The notes under the pieces were generated by a model. The model saw nothing but the letters and a program-made list of their open reading frames with translations, had not been told where the DNA came from and made no database searches. This document shows positions 1 through 7,823 of a DNA stretch of 10,539 nucleotides, piece after piece (position 1 is the stretch's first letter; each line of letters begins with the position of its first letter). The stretch comes from Acidobacteriaceae bacterium (GTDB lineage: Bacteria; Acidobacteriota; Terriglobia; Terriglobales; Acidobacteriaceae), in the NCBI GenBank assembly GCA_027311125.1, contig DAICZO010000194.1, positions 1 through 10,539 on the forward strand, in the 5' to 3' direction. The translations under genes and the position numbers were made by a program.

Positions 1-774
1 CCACTCGCAGAAAAACTCTCTCTCCTCGAAGCCACCGGTATCGAAGCCGCCCTGGTACTACCCTTTACCGAAGCACTCCGCCACACCACTGCCCGCAGCT
101 TCGCTACCGAAGTCCTCCACTCCGCACTTCACATCGTCGAACTGCATGAGGGCGAAAACTTTCGCTTTGGCTACCAGGCCGAAGCCGGAGTAGACAGCCT
201 CGAACAACTCGGACGTGAGCTTGGCTTCCACGTCTGCGTCTACTCCCCGCGTATGCTCCGCAAAGACCCCATCTCCTCCACTCGCATCCGCCAACGCATC
301 GCCGCCGGAGACCTAAGCCAAGCCCGTGCTCTGCTTGGTCGCAGCTTCGCCATCGTCAGCACGCCCGCCTCAGGCCGCGGCTACGGCACCCGATACACCG
401 TACCAACCATCAACCTCGCACCCTACCCCGAACTCCTCCCGGCAAACGGGGTATACGTCACCACCCTCACCATCGGATCGGGTTCCCATGCAGAAACTTT
501 CAACGCCGTCACCAACGTTGGCAATCGCCCTACCTTTGGCGCAGACTCCTTCACCGTCGAGTCCCACCTGCTCAACTTTCAACCCGTCGATCTCAACGAG
601 CAAACGCCGCTCTGCCTTACGTTTCTCAAGCGTCTCCGCCCCGAAATTCGCTGGCCCAGTCCAGAGGCACTACGCGAGCAAATTACCCGCGACGTCGCCC
701 AGGCGCAGCGCTTTTTTAGTCTTTGTCAGGTGACGCATGCAAGACCTCCGGCTGTTTTACCTCGGCCGGCTTGA
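1..774 (+). CDS. ribF: Bifunctional riboflavin kinase/FAD synthetase, 3' part (5' end outside window)
   Basis: This enzyme phosphorylates riboflavin to FMN and adenylylates FMN to FAD in the cytoplasm. The reading frame is open from base 1 and gives 257 residues. Full-length RibF is about 310, so roughly the first 50-60 residues, with the nucleotidyltransferase HxGH region, are missing. Visible are the end of the FAD synthetase domain (GENFRFG at partial residues 51-57, ISSTRIR at 91-97) and the whole flavokinase domain. The latter includes GRGYGTRYTVPTINL (125-139), GVY (150-152), NVGNRPTF (172-179), VESHLL (186-191) and a C-terminal LR/PEALREQI helix. The flavokinase loop reads TVPTIN where GFPTAN is common. 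The first internal ATG at 253 is not the start, because homology runs well before it. The last 19 residues lie past the conserved domain and overlap the convergent penicillin-binding protein gene. Confidence 0.93.
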   Translation, partial: PLAEKLSLLEATGIEAALVLPFTEALRHTTARSFATEVLHSALHIVELHEGENFRFGYQAEAGVDSLEQLGRELGFHVCVYSPRMLRKDPISSTRIRQRIAAGDLSQARALLGRSFAIVSTPASGRGYGTRYTVPTINLAPYPELLPANGVYVTTLTIGSGSHAETFNAVTNVGNRPTFGADSFTVESHLLNFQPVDLNEQTPLCLTFLKRLRPEIRWPSPEALREQITRDVAQAQRFFSLCQVTHARPPAVLPRPA

Positions 775-3214
775 CAGGTGTACTAACCCCAGGGGGAGCA
801 GAAGGCAACGTAGTCGCCGGGGTTCGTCCAGCCGGCGAATTCGCCGAAGGCGCTGCAGGTGGCATCCCACCATTCTGCCTCTCCGCATCTGCTCCATGAT
901 CAGCCTCACCCACTTCAAGCTTGGGTGACTGCTGAGGCCCCGCGATGCCCGCCCCGCCAGGCGACAAGGGTACCTCCAACACCTTCTTCGGTTCGCCCGC
1001 CGTCGCAAACGCTTCATTCGGCTTATTCGCAATCACGGCCCGCATAAAATCCATCCACATCGGCAGAGCCGCCCTTGCGCCAGTCTCCTTCTCCCCCAGG
1101 GACTGCCGATCATCAAACCCAATCCATGTCCCACACGTCACAGAAGGCGAAAACCCGATAAACCAAGCATCCGTATAGTCATTCGTTGTTCCGGTTTTGC
1201 CACCCAAAGGGTGCTTCAACTGGCTGGCGGCAGCTCCGGTACCCGACTTCACCACTGCCTGTAGCAACTCCATCATCGTCCGCGCCGTATCCACTGAGAT
1301 CGTCTCAGTCACCTGCGGCGTACTCACTGGCAACGGCAACCCGTCCGCCTGGGTAACTTTGCGTATAAAGTGAGGCTCAATGTGTATTCCGTCATTTGGA
1401 AACACACTGTAAGCCCCCACCTGCTCCGCCAGCGTGATATCAGCCGAGCCAATCGCCACCGGCAGAAACGCTGGAATATTACTGGTCACCCCGAACCGAT
1501 GTGCCATCGCAATCACCTTGCGAATTCCCACACGGTCCGCCAACTTCAGTGCAGGGATATTCCTGGACTCGGCAAACGCATTCAACAAAGTCATCGGGCC
1601 CTTGAAGTCAGCTTCGTAGTTATGCGGCGTGTAGGGCCCATTCGGCGTCGGAAAACTCGTTGGCCCATCCACGATGATGTCAGTCGGCTTAGCACCCGCC
1701 TCAACCGCTGTTGCGTAGACATACGGCTTGAACGAAGATCCCACCTGTCGTTGTGCCTGGGTCGCTCGATTGAACTGCGACAAGGCAAAGTCTCGTCCAC
1801 CCACCATCGCCAGCACTTCACCATTCGCATTGTCCACCGCCATCATGGAAGCTTGCGTCCCACTATCCTGCTGCAGCGTGGCACGAACCGTCCCATCTGA
1901 CGCCACCGACTCCACGCGAACATACACCAGGTCGCCCGTCTTCAGAAAACTGTCGCCGTCAACATTCTGTGTCCACTTCCAATCCTCCGGCGTCATCACC
2001 GCCTGCTGCTCGCCAAGCTTCACCACAACCCGCTTTGCCGCAGCAGTAAGCACCAGCCCGTGCACATTGCTCCCCGGCACCACTCGCTCCGTCCAGTCTG
2101 GATGTCGGTAGCTCTCCACCTCCAGCCCTTCGAGCACTACATTTTGCAGATGTGCCTTCCATCCATGACGCCGTTCGTAGGTAGCGGTGCCGTCGAGGAT
2201 GGCTTTATTCGCCACCCGCTGCAGATCCAGATCCAGCGTCGTATACACGCGCAGGCCTGCAGCATGCACTGCGTCCACGCCGTACTCTTTCTCCAGTTGT
2301 CGCCGTACCTCCTCCACAAAGTAGGGGGCAACGCTGTTTGGAGGCGACTGAATATGCAGTCCCAATGGAGCTGCCTTCGCAGACGCCGCCTGCTGCGCCG
2401 TAATCTTTCGGTCATCCAGCATCTCAGTCAATACCAGATTCCGTCGCCGCAGCGCCCGCTCCGGATACCGCACCGGGGAGTAGTACTCCGGTCCCTTCGG
2501 TAGCGCCGCCAGCATCGCCGCCTCCGGCAATGTCAGGTCCTTGGCACGCTTGCTAAAGTAGTACTCCGCTCCCGCTTCGAAACCATACGTCCCACGCCCA
2601 AGATAAATCTGGTTCGCATACAGCGCGAAGATCTGCTGCTTGGTAAACCGACGTTCAATCTGCAGCGACAGAAATATCTCCTGCAACTTCCGCCCATACG
2701 TCTTCTGCGACGAGAGAAACAGATTCCTTGCCAGTTGCATCGTCAGCGTAGACGCACCCTGGGCCTTCCCGCTACTGTGTAGATCGCGATACGCCGCACC
2801 CACCGCACGAAATAAATTCACCCCCCAATTTCGTTCAAAGCTCTTGTCTTCAATAGAGATAATTGCGTCCCGCAACACCGCAGGAAACTCCGAATACGGC
2901 ACCACGACTCGCCGTTCTAGCGCAAACGAACCAAATACCTTGCCGTGTATGTCGTACAACTCCGTCGTCGTGTTCGGACGATATCGCGCCAGGTCATCCA
3001 TCTGCGGCAGATCGATCGAGTACACCACCATCAACCCACACAGCGCACCAAACACCGCCGAGAGCCCCAGCAACCCGGCAAACGTCGCCCGCACCGCCAT
3101 CCGTCGTGTCGGATAATCCGGCCCAGACAGCGTGATGCGCTGAAGCACCTGCCGCCAGCGTGGAACACCTACCTCAACTTCAGGCTCTGCATCTTGATTG
3201 AAAAGGCTCAGCAC
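716..3214 (-). CDS. Class A penicillin-binding protein (PBP1A-like, bifunctional glycosyltransferase/transpeptidase)
   Basis: This protein polymerises lipid II into glycan strands and cross-links the stem peptides at the outer face of the inner membrane. The 832 residues hold a cytoplasmic N-terminus, one membrane segment (about 44-66), and a GT51 domain with EDKSF (122-126), GASTLTMQLARN (153-164), RKLQEI (175-180) and QIYLGRGTYGFEAGA (202-216). A linker domain follows, then a transpeptidase domain with SSFK (493-496, Ser493 predicted nucleophile), SRN (550-552) and KTGT (673-676). About 90 Pro/Ala-rich residues follow the last motif. The first GT51 motif has Asn129 where His is usual. The start is a GTG at 3214 behind a weak GGGG ribosome site; the only nearby upstream ATG is out of frame. 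The next in-frame Met is residue 39, just before the membrane segment. No clear promoter was seen. The gene converges on ribF. Confidence 0.95.
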   Translation of the reverse strand: MLSLFNQDAEPEVEVGVPRWRQVLQRITLSGPDYPTRRMAVRATFAGLLGLSAVFGALCGLMVVYSIDLPQMDDLARYRPNTTTELYDIHGKVFGSFALERRVVVPYSEFPAVLRDAIISIEDKSFERNWGVNLFRAVGAAYRDLHSSGKAQGASTLTMQLARNLFLSSQKTYGRKLQEIFLSLQIERRFTKQQIFALYANQIYLGRGTYGFEAGAEYYFSKRAKDLTLPEAAMLAALPKGPEYYSPVRYPERALRRRNLVLTEMLDDRKITAQQAASAKAAPLGLHIQSPPNSVAPYFVEEVRRQLEKEYGVDAVHAAGLRVYTTLDLDLQRVANKAILDGTATYERRHGWKAHLQNVVLEGLEVESYRHPDWTERVVPGSNVHGLVLTAAAKRVVVKLGEQQAVMTPEDWKWTQNVDGDSFLKTGDLVYVRVESVASDGTVRATLQQDSGTQASMMAVDNANGEVLAMVGGRDFALSQFNRATQAQRQVGSSFKPYVYATAVEAGAKPTDIIVDGPTSFPTPNGPYTPHNYEADFKGPMTLLNAFAESRNIPALKLADRVGIRKVIAMAHRFGVTSNIPAFLPVAIGSADITLAEQVGAYSVFPNDGIHIEPHFIRKVTQADGLPLPVSTPQVTETISVDTARTMMELLQAVVKSGTGAAASQLKHPLGGKTGTTNDYTDAWFIGFSPSVTCGTWIGFDDRQSLGEKETGARAALPMWMDFMRAVIANKPNEAFATAGEPKKVLEVPLSPGGAGIAGPQQSPKLEVGEADHGADAERQNGGMPPAAPSANSPAGRTPATTLPSAPPGVSTPVKPAEVKQPEVLHASPDKD

Positions 3215-3340
3215 AGCCCCAACATAGCACGAGGCTGCCAGTAAAATCCGAACTGTAACCTATTGCACCCGCTCCCGTACTCAACCGCATACCCACCGCT
3301 TGACTTCGCTTCCTTTAGATCGACAAAATTCCTGACGAAA

Positions 3341-3378
3341 CAAAAAGGCAGAAGCCGAGCCATCGCCCGCCTCCTGCC
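3341..3378 (-). terminator. Rho-independent terminator of the 2-oxoglutarate dehydrogenase E1 gene
   Basis: Read on the minus strand, GGCAGGAG (3378-3371) pairs with CTTCTGCC (3354-3347), including one G-U pair. After a single G-G mismatch, five more pairs close a GATG loop, and TTTTTG follows directly. It lies about 45 bases past the sucA stop. On the plus strand one pair becomes an A-C mismatch and no T-run follows, so it is built for minus-strand transcripts. It separates sucA from the downstream penicillin-binding protein gene. Confidence 0.85.
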
Positions 3379-3421
3379 TCGTACAGCAAACCACCATAAA
3401 GCAAGTCACATCCAGCAGAAT

Positions 3422-5902
3422 CTAAGCGCCAAATGCCAGATCAATCAAAGTCTTCTCTTCCATCTCATGTGCCTTCGCCGAACCAGTCGCGGGACTCGCA
3501 CTTGCACTGCGCTTGACGCTAAGCACCGCACGATCACCTGCCAGACGACGCAGCAATGGCATCACATAGAAGAGCGCACCCATGTTCGCCGGCTCTTCTT
3601 GCACCCAGACGATCTCCTTCGCTCCCGGATGCTCGTCCAGTGCAGCCTGCAACTCCTCTTCCGGCCACGGATATAGCTGCTCAACAAAGATAATCCCGAC
3701 GCCTGTATCCTTCCGCTTGGCTCGCTCGACCCGCAGATTGTGTCCGATCTTGCCGCTGCACACCAGCAGCCGCCACGGATCGCTCACCTCATGGTCCGGC
3801 AGCACATTCTGGAACCGCTCGCGCGCAAACTCCGCCAATGGAGAAGACGCATCAGGATGCCGCAACATGCTCTTCGGGGTAAAGACAATCAGTGGCTTCC
3901 GCCACGGTCGCAGTGCCTGCCGACGCAGCAAATGAAAATATTGTGCTGCAGTCGAAGGCTGGCAGATCTGCATATTGTCCAGTGCCGCCAGTTGCAAAAA
4001 TCGCTCTATGCGAGCGCTGGAGTGCTCCGGCCCTTGACCTTCATAGCCGTGTGGCAGCAGCATCACTAGCCCCGACAGCAGACCCCACTTCGCCTCACTC
4101 GCCGCAATAAACTGATCGATGATAATCTGCGCACCGTTCGCAAAATCGCCGAACTGCGCCTCCCACAACACCAGTGCCTCTGGATAATCTCGGGAGTAGC
4201 CATACTCAAATCCAAGCACGGCTGCCTCAGACAACAGTGAGTTGTACACCTCAAACTTGCCCTGCGTCGCACTTAGATGCGCCAGTGGCGTATACCGCAA
4301 CTCCGTCTCCGTATCCACCATCACTGCGTGTCGCTGGTTGAACGTGCCACGCTGCGAGTCCTGCCCGGTCAACCGCACCGGCAAGCCACGCTCGAGCAGA
4401 GAACCAAACGCCACCAACTCAGCCATACCGTAATCAAATGGACGGATCCCGGCACCCATCTCATCCCGCTGCTCAAACAACTTCTTCACCTTGGGATGAA
4501 CATGGAAACCCTCTGGAGCAGCCGTGATTCCTTTCACCAGCTTAGCCACTTCAGCCGCCGACATGCCCGTTGCAACATCGTCCTCTGGCTGCAAAGCTCC
4601 GCCACGATAAGCACTCCAGTAGTCCGGCAACTGTGCCAGCCGCGGCTTGTGGTCAGCTTGCGTCGCAGCCTTCTGATCTTCCAAAAACTCCTGCTGCATC
4701 GCCTGTACTTCAGCCGCCGGGTCTACTCCAATCTGCTTCGCATACAACTGATACAGAGGAGCACGGTCCTTGATAATCGCGTAGCGACGCGGCTGCGTCA
4801 CCGTTGGGTCATCGACCTCGCTATGTCCATGCCGACGGTATCCCACCAGATCCACCACAATGTCGCTATGGAACCGCTGCCGATACTCTGCCGCAATCCC
4901 TGCCACGCGAATCACTGCATCCGGATCCTCGGCGTTGACATGAAAGATCGGGATCGGAAGACGCTTCGCAATATCGGTCGAGAAACGCGACGAGTTAGAC
5001 TCCTCCGGTAATGCGGTAAATCCCAGCAAATTATTCACGATCACGTGGATCGTGCCGCCCACGTTGTAGCCATGCAGCGTCGCCATATTCAGCGTCTCAG
5101 CCACGATTCCCTGGCCTGCAAACGCTGCATCTCCATGGATGATCAGCGGCAGCACTGCCTCTTTACCACCTTTGCCGATACGTTCCTGTTTGGCACGTGT
5201 GCGTCCCAGCGCTACCGGATCGACGGCTTCCAGATGACTTGGATTCGAAGCCAGATGCAACGCAATCGTATGCCCGTCAGGCGACTGATACTCTCCGGTC
5301 GCACCCACGTGATACTTCACATCACCGCCGCCCATTGTGCTGCGCGGATCAACATCCTCAAATTTGGTAAAGATCTCCGCAGCAGAACGGCCAATGGTAT
5401 TGGTCATCACATTCAGCCGGCCACGATGGCTCATCGCAAAGATCGCTTTTGTTACTCCGCCAGTTGCACTTACCTCCAGCACCCGATCCAGAAACGGAAT
5501 CAGCACCGTCAAGCCTTCCAGAGAAAACCGCTTCGTTCCCAGGTACCGCGATTGAATCACCTGCTCGAAGATATCCGCATGAATCAACTGCGTCAGAATA
5601 TGCTTCTGGTTTGGTACAGCAGGCGTTCTCTCCATCTGGTCCTGCAGCCACTGCCGCCGTTCAGGATCGGCAATGTGCATAAACTCCGCGGCAATCGTCC
5701 CACAGTAATAGCTGCGCGCAAGCGCAGCAATCTCCCCTTCTGGTGCCGCTGTCGGAAAAGGCTCTGGTGGCAGAAACTGACCCAATGGATCAAGCGATGC
5801 CTGCAGATAACCCCAGCGCCGGAAGATATCAAAAGTTGACTCGTGTTCGTGGCTCTCACTCATCGGAGCCGATGGGGAAACTACCCCTGCCTTCGTGGCC
5901 AT
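3422..5902 (-). CDS. sucA: 2-oxoglutarate dehydrogenase E1 component (thiamine diphosphate-dependent)
   Basis: E1 decarboxylates 2-oxoglutarate with thiamine diphosphate and passes the succinyl group to the lipoyl arm of E2 in the TCA cycle. The 826 residues show GYLQASLDPLG (31-41), AMSHRGRLNVMTN (156-168), GGGDVKYHVG (191-200), LASNPSHLEAVDP (217-229), the cofactor-binding stretch HGDAAFAGQG...VNN (256-291), HVNAEDPDAV (321-330) and YRRHGHSEVDDP (355-366). Near the C-terminus are CSGKIGHNL (715-723), EQLYPWP (741-747) and SASPATG (801-807). E. coli SucA has about 933 residues; the shortfall is mostly before LDPLG, where only about 37 residues precede instead of about 115. The start is fixed by GAGGG six bases before the ATG and an in-frame TAA 16 codons upstream. 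No E2 or E3 gene adjoins it. The terminator at 3341-3378 ends the unit. Confidence 0.95.
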   Translation of the reverse strand: MATKAGVVSPSAPMSESHEHESTFDIFRRWGYLQASLDPLGQFLPPEPFPTAAPEGEIAALARSYYCGTIAAEFMHIADPERRQWLQDQMERTPAVPNQKHILTQLIHADIFEQVIQSRYLGTKRFSLEGLTVLIPFLDRVLEVSATGGVTKAIFAMSHRGRLNVMTNTIGRSAAEIFTKFEDVDPRSTMGGGDVKYHVGATGEYQSPDGHTIALHLASNPSHLEAVDPVALGRTRAKQERIGKGGKEAVLPLIIHGDAAFAGQGIVAETLNMATLHGYNVGGTIHVIVNNLLGFTALPEESNSSRFSTDIAKRLPIPIFHVNAEDPDAVIRVAGIAAEYRQRFHSDIVVDLVGYRRHGHSEVDDPTVTQPRRYAIIKDRAPLYQLYAKQIGVDPAAEVQAMQQEFLEDQKAATQADHKPRLAQLPDYWSAYRGGALQPEDDVATGMSAAEVAKLVKGITAAPEGFHVHPKVKKLFEQRDEMGAGIRPFDYGMAELVAFGSLLERGLPVRLTGQDSQRGTFNQRHAVMVDTETELRYTPLAHLSATQGKFEVYNSLLSEAAVLGFEYGYSRDYPEALVLWEAQFGDFANGAQIIIDQFIAASEAKWGLLSGLVMLLPHGYEGQGPEHSSARIERFLQLAALDNMQICQPSTAAQYFHLLRRQALRPWRKPLIVFTPKSMLRHPDASSPLAEFARERFQNVLPDHEVSDPWRLLVCSGKIGHNLRVERAKRKDTGVGIIFVEQLYPWPEEELQAALDEHPGAKEIVWVQEEPANMGALFYVMPLLRRLAGDRAVLSVKRSASASPATGSAKAHEMEEKTLIDLAFGA

Positions 5903-6006
5903 TGCACCCTCGCTATAACGTCGATACGCAAAAATTCGCGTCAGACTTTATGCTAGACCCTTCGGCGTGCATTCGCACATTACTTTCCCTTCATCTTGTT
6001 GCCAGC

Positions 6007-7518
6007 CTACAAAGTGGCACCCTGTATCCAGGGCTGAAACTCCTCTTCGCCAAAACCATGCACTTCACTCCGTGTCGGCTGGCCAGACGCAACCGCAAGC
6101 ATCTCCTCAAATATCCGCGCGCCCACCTCCTGTACCGTCTCATCCCCAGTAAGAATCGTCCCGCAGTTGATGTCCATATCGTCAGAAAGTCGCTCATACA
6201 ACGTTGTGTTCGAAGCCAGCTTCAACGATGGAGTCGGCTTGCATCCAAACACCGATCCACGGCCTGTCGTAAAGCACAGCAGGTTTGCTCCACTCGCTAC
6301 CTGACCGGTCGCAGAGACCGGATCAAAACCCGGTGAATCCATGAACACCAACCCTCGCTTCTCAATCCGCTCGGCATAACGATATACCTCCACCAGATTC
6401 GTGCTCCCCGCCTTAGAAATCGCTCCCAACGACTTCTCGAGAATCGTCGTCAACCCGCCTGTCTTGTTCCCTGGTTGAGGGTTGTTATCAATCGATCCGT
6501 TGTGCAGAGCTGTGTACTTTTCCCACCAGTGGATGCAATCGATCAACTTCGCCGCAACCCCTGCGTCAGCAGACCGACGCGTCAGCAGATGCTCAGCGCC
6601 ATAGATCTCTGGTGTCTCCGACAAGATAGCCGTCCCACCATTCCGAACCAGCAGATCAACCGCCCAGCCCAGCGCAGGATTCGCACTAATGCCGGAATAT
6701 GCATCGGATCCACCGCACTGTAGTCCGACTACCAGATTTGCGGCGGAAACCCTGCTGCGTTCCACCAGATTCGCCTGCTCCAGCAAGCTGTAGACCGTGC
6801 TGATCCCCTTCGCTATCGTCGGGCCGCTCCCACCCTCTTCCTGAATTGTGCTGGTCTTGATGTTGCTGGGAGTACCCGTGAGCGAAATCAAATGGTCAAT
6901 CTGGTTCGTTTCGCACCCTAGTCCCAGCAACAACACCGAAGCAAAGTTAGGATGTTGCGCATAGCCGGCAAATACGCGCCGTAGAAGTTCTGCCGGCTCT
7001 CCAAACTCGGCCATGCCACAGCCAGATCCATGCGTGATTGCAACCACCCCATCCACCCTCGGATAGGCCCGCAGCACCTCCGGCGTAAAGTGCGCAGCAA
7101 TCCGACGCGCTACCGACGCCGAGCAGTTAACTGTCGTCAAAATGCCCACATAATTCCGCGTCCCGATGCGCCCATGGGGACGCACAATTCCCATAAAACT
7201 GGCCGCCTCAGCCGGATCAAGCGGCTCCATCACCTGCGATTCTGTGCCAATCGCATAATCCCGCTCAAACTCTCCCGTCACCAGGTTGTGAGTGTGGACG
7301 TGGTCTCCTGCTGCAATCAACTCAGTCGCAAAACCTATGATCTGGTTGAACTTACGCACAGCCTGCCCGGGCGGGATATCCCGCACAGAAACTTTATGTC
7401 CTGCCGGTATATCTGATCGGGTCTTGAAATTCATGCCCGCGATGACCTCTCCAACAGAGAGAGGTTGGAGGGCGACTACGACATCGTCGGCCTCCCCGAG
7501 CTTCAGCGTTCTGATCAT
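6007..7518 (-). CDS. uxaA: UxaA/GarD family sugar-acid dehydratase (probably altronate dehydratase)
   Basis: Family members dehydrate altronate (UxaA) or galactarate (GarD) to 2-keto-3-deoxy acids in hexuronate or aldarate breakdown. Numbering from the TTG at 7521, an N-terminal SAF-type domain includes GHKVSV (41-46) and HVHTHNL (74-80). The large catalytic domain shows GRIGTRNYVGIL (117-128), THGSGCGM (163-170), LGCETNQ (201-207), LQCGGSDAYSG (267-277), GNKTGGLTTILEKSLGAISK (351-370), DSPGFDPVS (395-403), TTGRGSVFGCKPTPSLKLASN (418-438) and an ASG...GFGEEEFQPW tail (478-498). The conserved His and Cys residues expected for metal binding are present. At 503-504 residues it has typical UxaA length. 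ATG at 7518 is chosen; TTG at 7521 directly before it also fits, with AAGGA 7 or 10 bases upstream. No other sugar-acid gene lies in the window, so the exact substrate is uncertain. Inverted repeats upstream suggest repression. Confidence 0.88.
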   Translation of the reverse strand: MIRTLKLGEADDVVVALQPLSVGEVIAGMNFKTRSDIPAGHKVSVRDIPPGQAVRKFNQIIGFATELIAAGDHVHTHNLVTGEFERDYAIGTESQVMEPLDPAEAASFMGIVRPHGRIGTRNYVGILTTVNCSASVARRIAAHFTPEVLRAYPRVDGVVAITHGSGCGMAEFGEPAELLRRVFAGYAQHPNFASVLLLGLGCETNQIDHLISLTGTPSNIKTSTIQEEGGSGPTIAKGISTVYSLLEQANLVERSRVSAANLVVGLQCGGSDAYSGISANPALGWAVDLLVRNGGTAILSETPEIYGAEHLLTRRSADAGVAAKLIDCIHWWEKYTALHNGSIDNNPQPGNKTGGLTTILEKSLGAISKAGSTNLVEVYRYAERIEKRGLVFMDSPGFDPVSATGQVASGANLLCFTTGRGSVFGCKPTPSLKLASNTTLYERLSDDMDINCGTILTGDETVQEVGARIFEEMLAVASGQPTRSEVHGFGEEEFQPWIQGATL

Positions 7519-7536
7519 CAAAAATTAATCCTTCAC

Positions 7537-7567
7537 AACCAGATTTAGCCGACAAGAACATCTGGTT
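7537..7567. repeat. 8-bp perfect inverted repeat upstream of the dehydratase gene
   Basis: AACCAGAT (7537-7544) and ATCTGGTT (7560-7567) are exact reverse complements separated by 15 bases. They lie 19-49 bases before the dehydratase ATG, between its ribosome site and the TGGT-N3-ACCA palindrome. The position suits a repressor site or a hairpin in the mRNA leader. No T-run follows on the minus strand, so it is not an intrinsic terminator. Confidence 0.55.
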
Positions 7568-7570
7568 TAT

Positions 7571-7581
7571 TGGTACGACCA
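7571..7581. promoter_or_regulatory. Candidate operator of a FadR-subfamily GntR regulator
   Basis: TGGTACGACCA is an 11-base palindrome of form TGGT-N3-ACCA, about 53-63 bases before the dehydratase start. FadR-subfamily GntR repressors of hexuronate genes, such as ExuR and UxuR, bind sites with TGGT/ACCA half-sites around a short centre. The match in form and the gene downstream support the call. A single short palindrome can occur by chance, and no regulator gene is visible here. Confidence 0.45.
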
Positions 7582-7823
7582 CACTCTACCCTATTGTTGC
7601 AATTTCAGCGACTATTGCTTTTAAAACCCTTCAACACGGCATCCAAGCCTATTATTTTGTTCGATATCAAACTCCAGCAGCACTCTGTATTGTCAGACCA
7701 ACGCTCACGATTCGTCGTATGGGCACTACTTCCAGCAGCTTGAACCGTCTCACCCACGTGGCTCACGCTTCCCAGGAAATCTCGGATATCGTACGCACCG
7801 TCCGTAACCACCATCTATAGTGA

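Larger units (their letters stand above)
7522..7823. other. Divergent intergenic region between the dehydratase and the secreted-protein gene
   Basis: These 302 bases separate two genes transcribed away from each other. The side next to the dehydratase holds the two inverted repeats listed separately. On the plus strand the best promoter-like match is weak: TTGCAA (7597-7602), a 17-base spacer, then TTTAAA (7620-7625), about 200 bases before the next start. A TATAGT (7816-7821) lies just before the plus-strand start but has no matching -35. CCACGTGG at 7754-7761 is an 8-bp perfect palindrome of unknown meaning. No convincing small gene is present. Confidence 0.6.

Noticed and set aside
2060..2503. 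A 147-codon plus-strand frame opposite the penicillin-binding protein gene
   Set aside because: It is antisense to a region with clear homology in the penicillin-binding protein, and its composition is that of a shadow frame.
4277..5839. Two long plus-strand open frames (4277-5011 and 5045-5839) opposite the dehydrogenase gene
   Set aside because: They lie wholly antisense to a gene with full-length homology, their predicted proteins show no family motif and odd composition rich in Arg/His/Cys, and no ribosome sites fit.
5903..6006. A terminator for the dehydratase or promoter for sucA in the 104-base gap
   Set aside because: Only a 4-bp hairpin without a T-run and no acceptable -35/-10 pair were found.
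7605..7814. A 69-codon minus-strand frame in the divergent intergenic region
   Set aside because: No ribosome site before its ATG at 7814, no recognisable motif, and it would run through the likely control region of the dehydratase. Possible, but unsupported.
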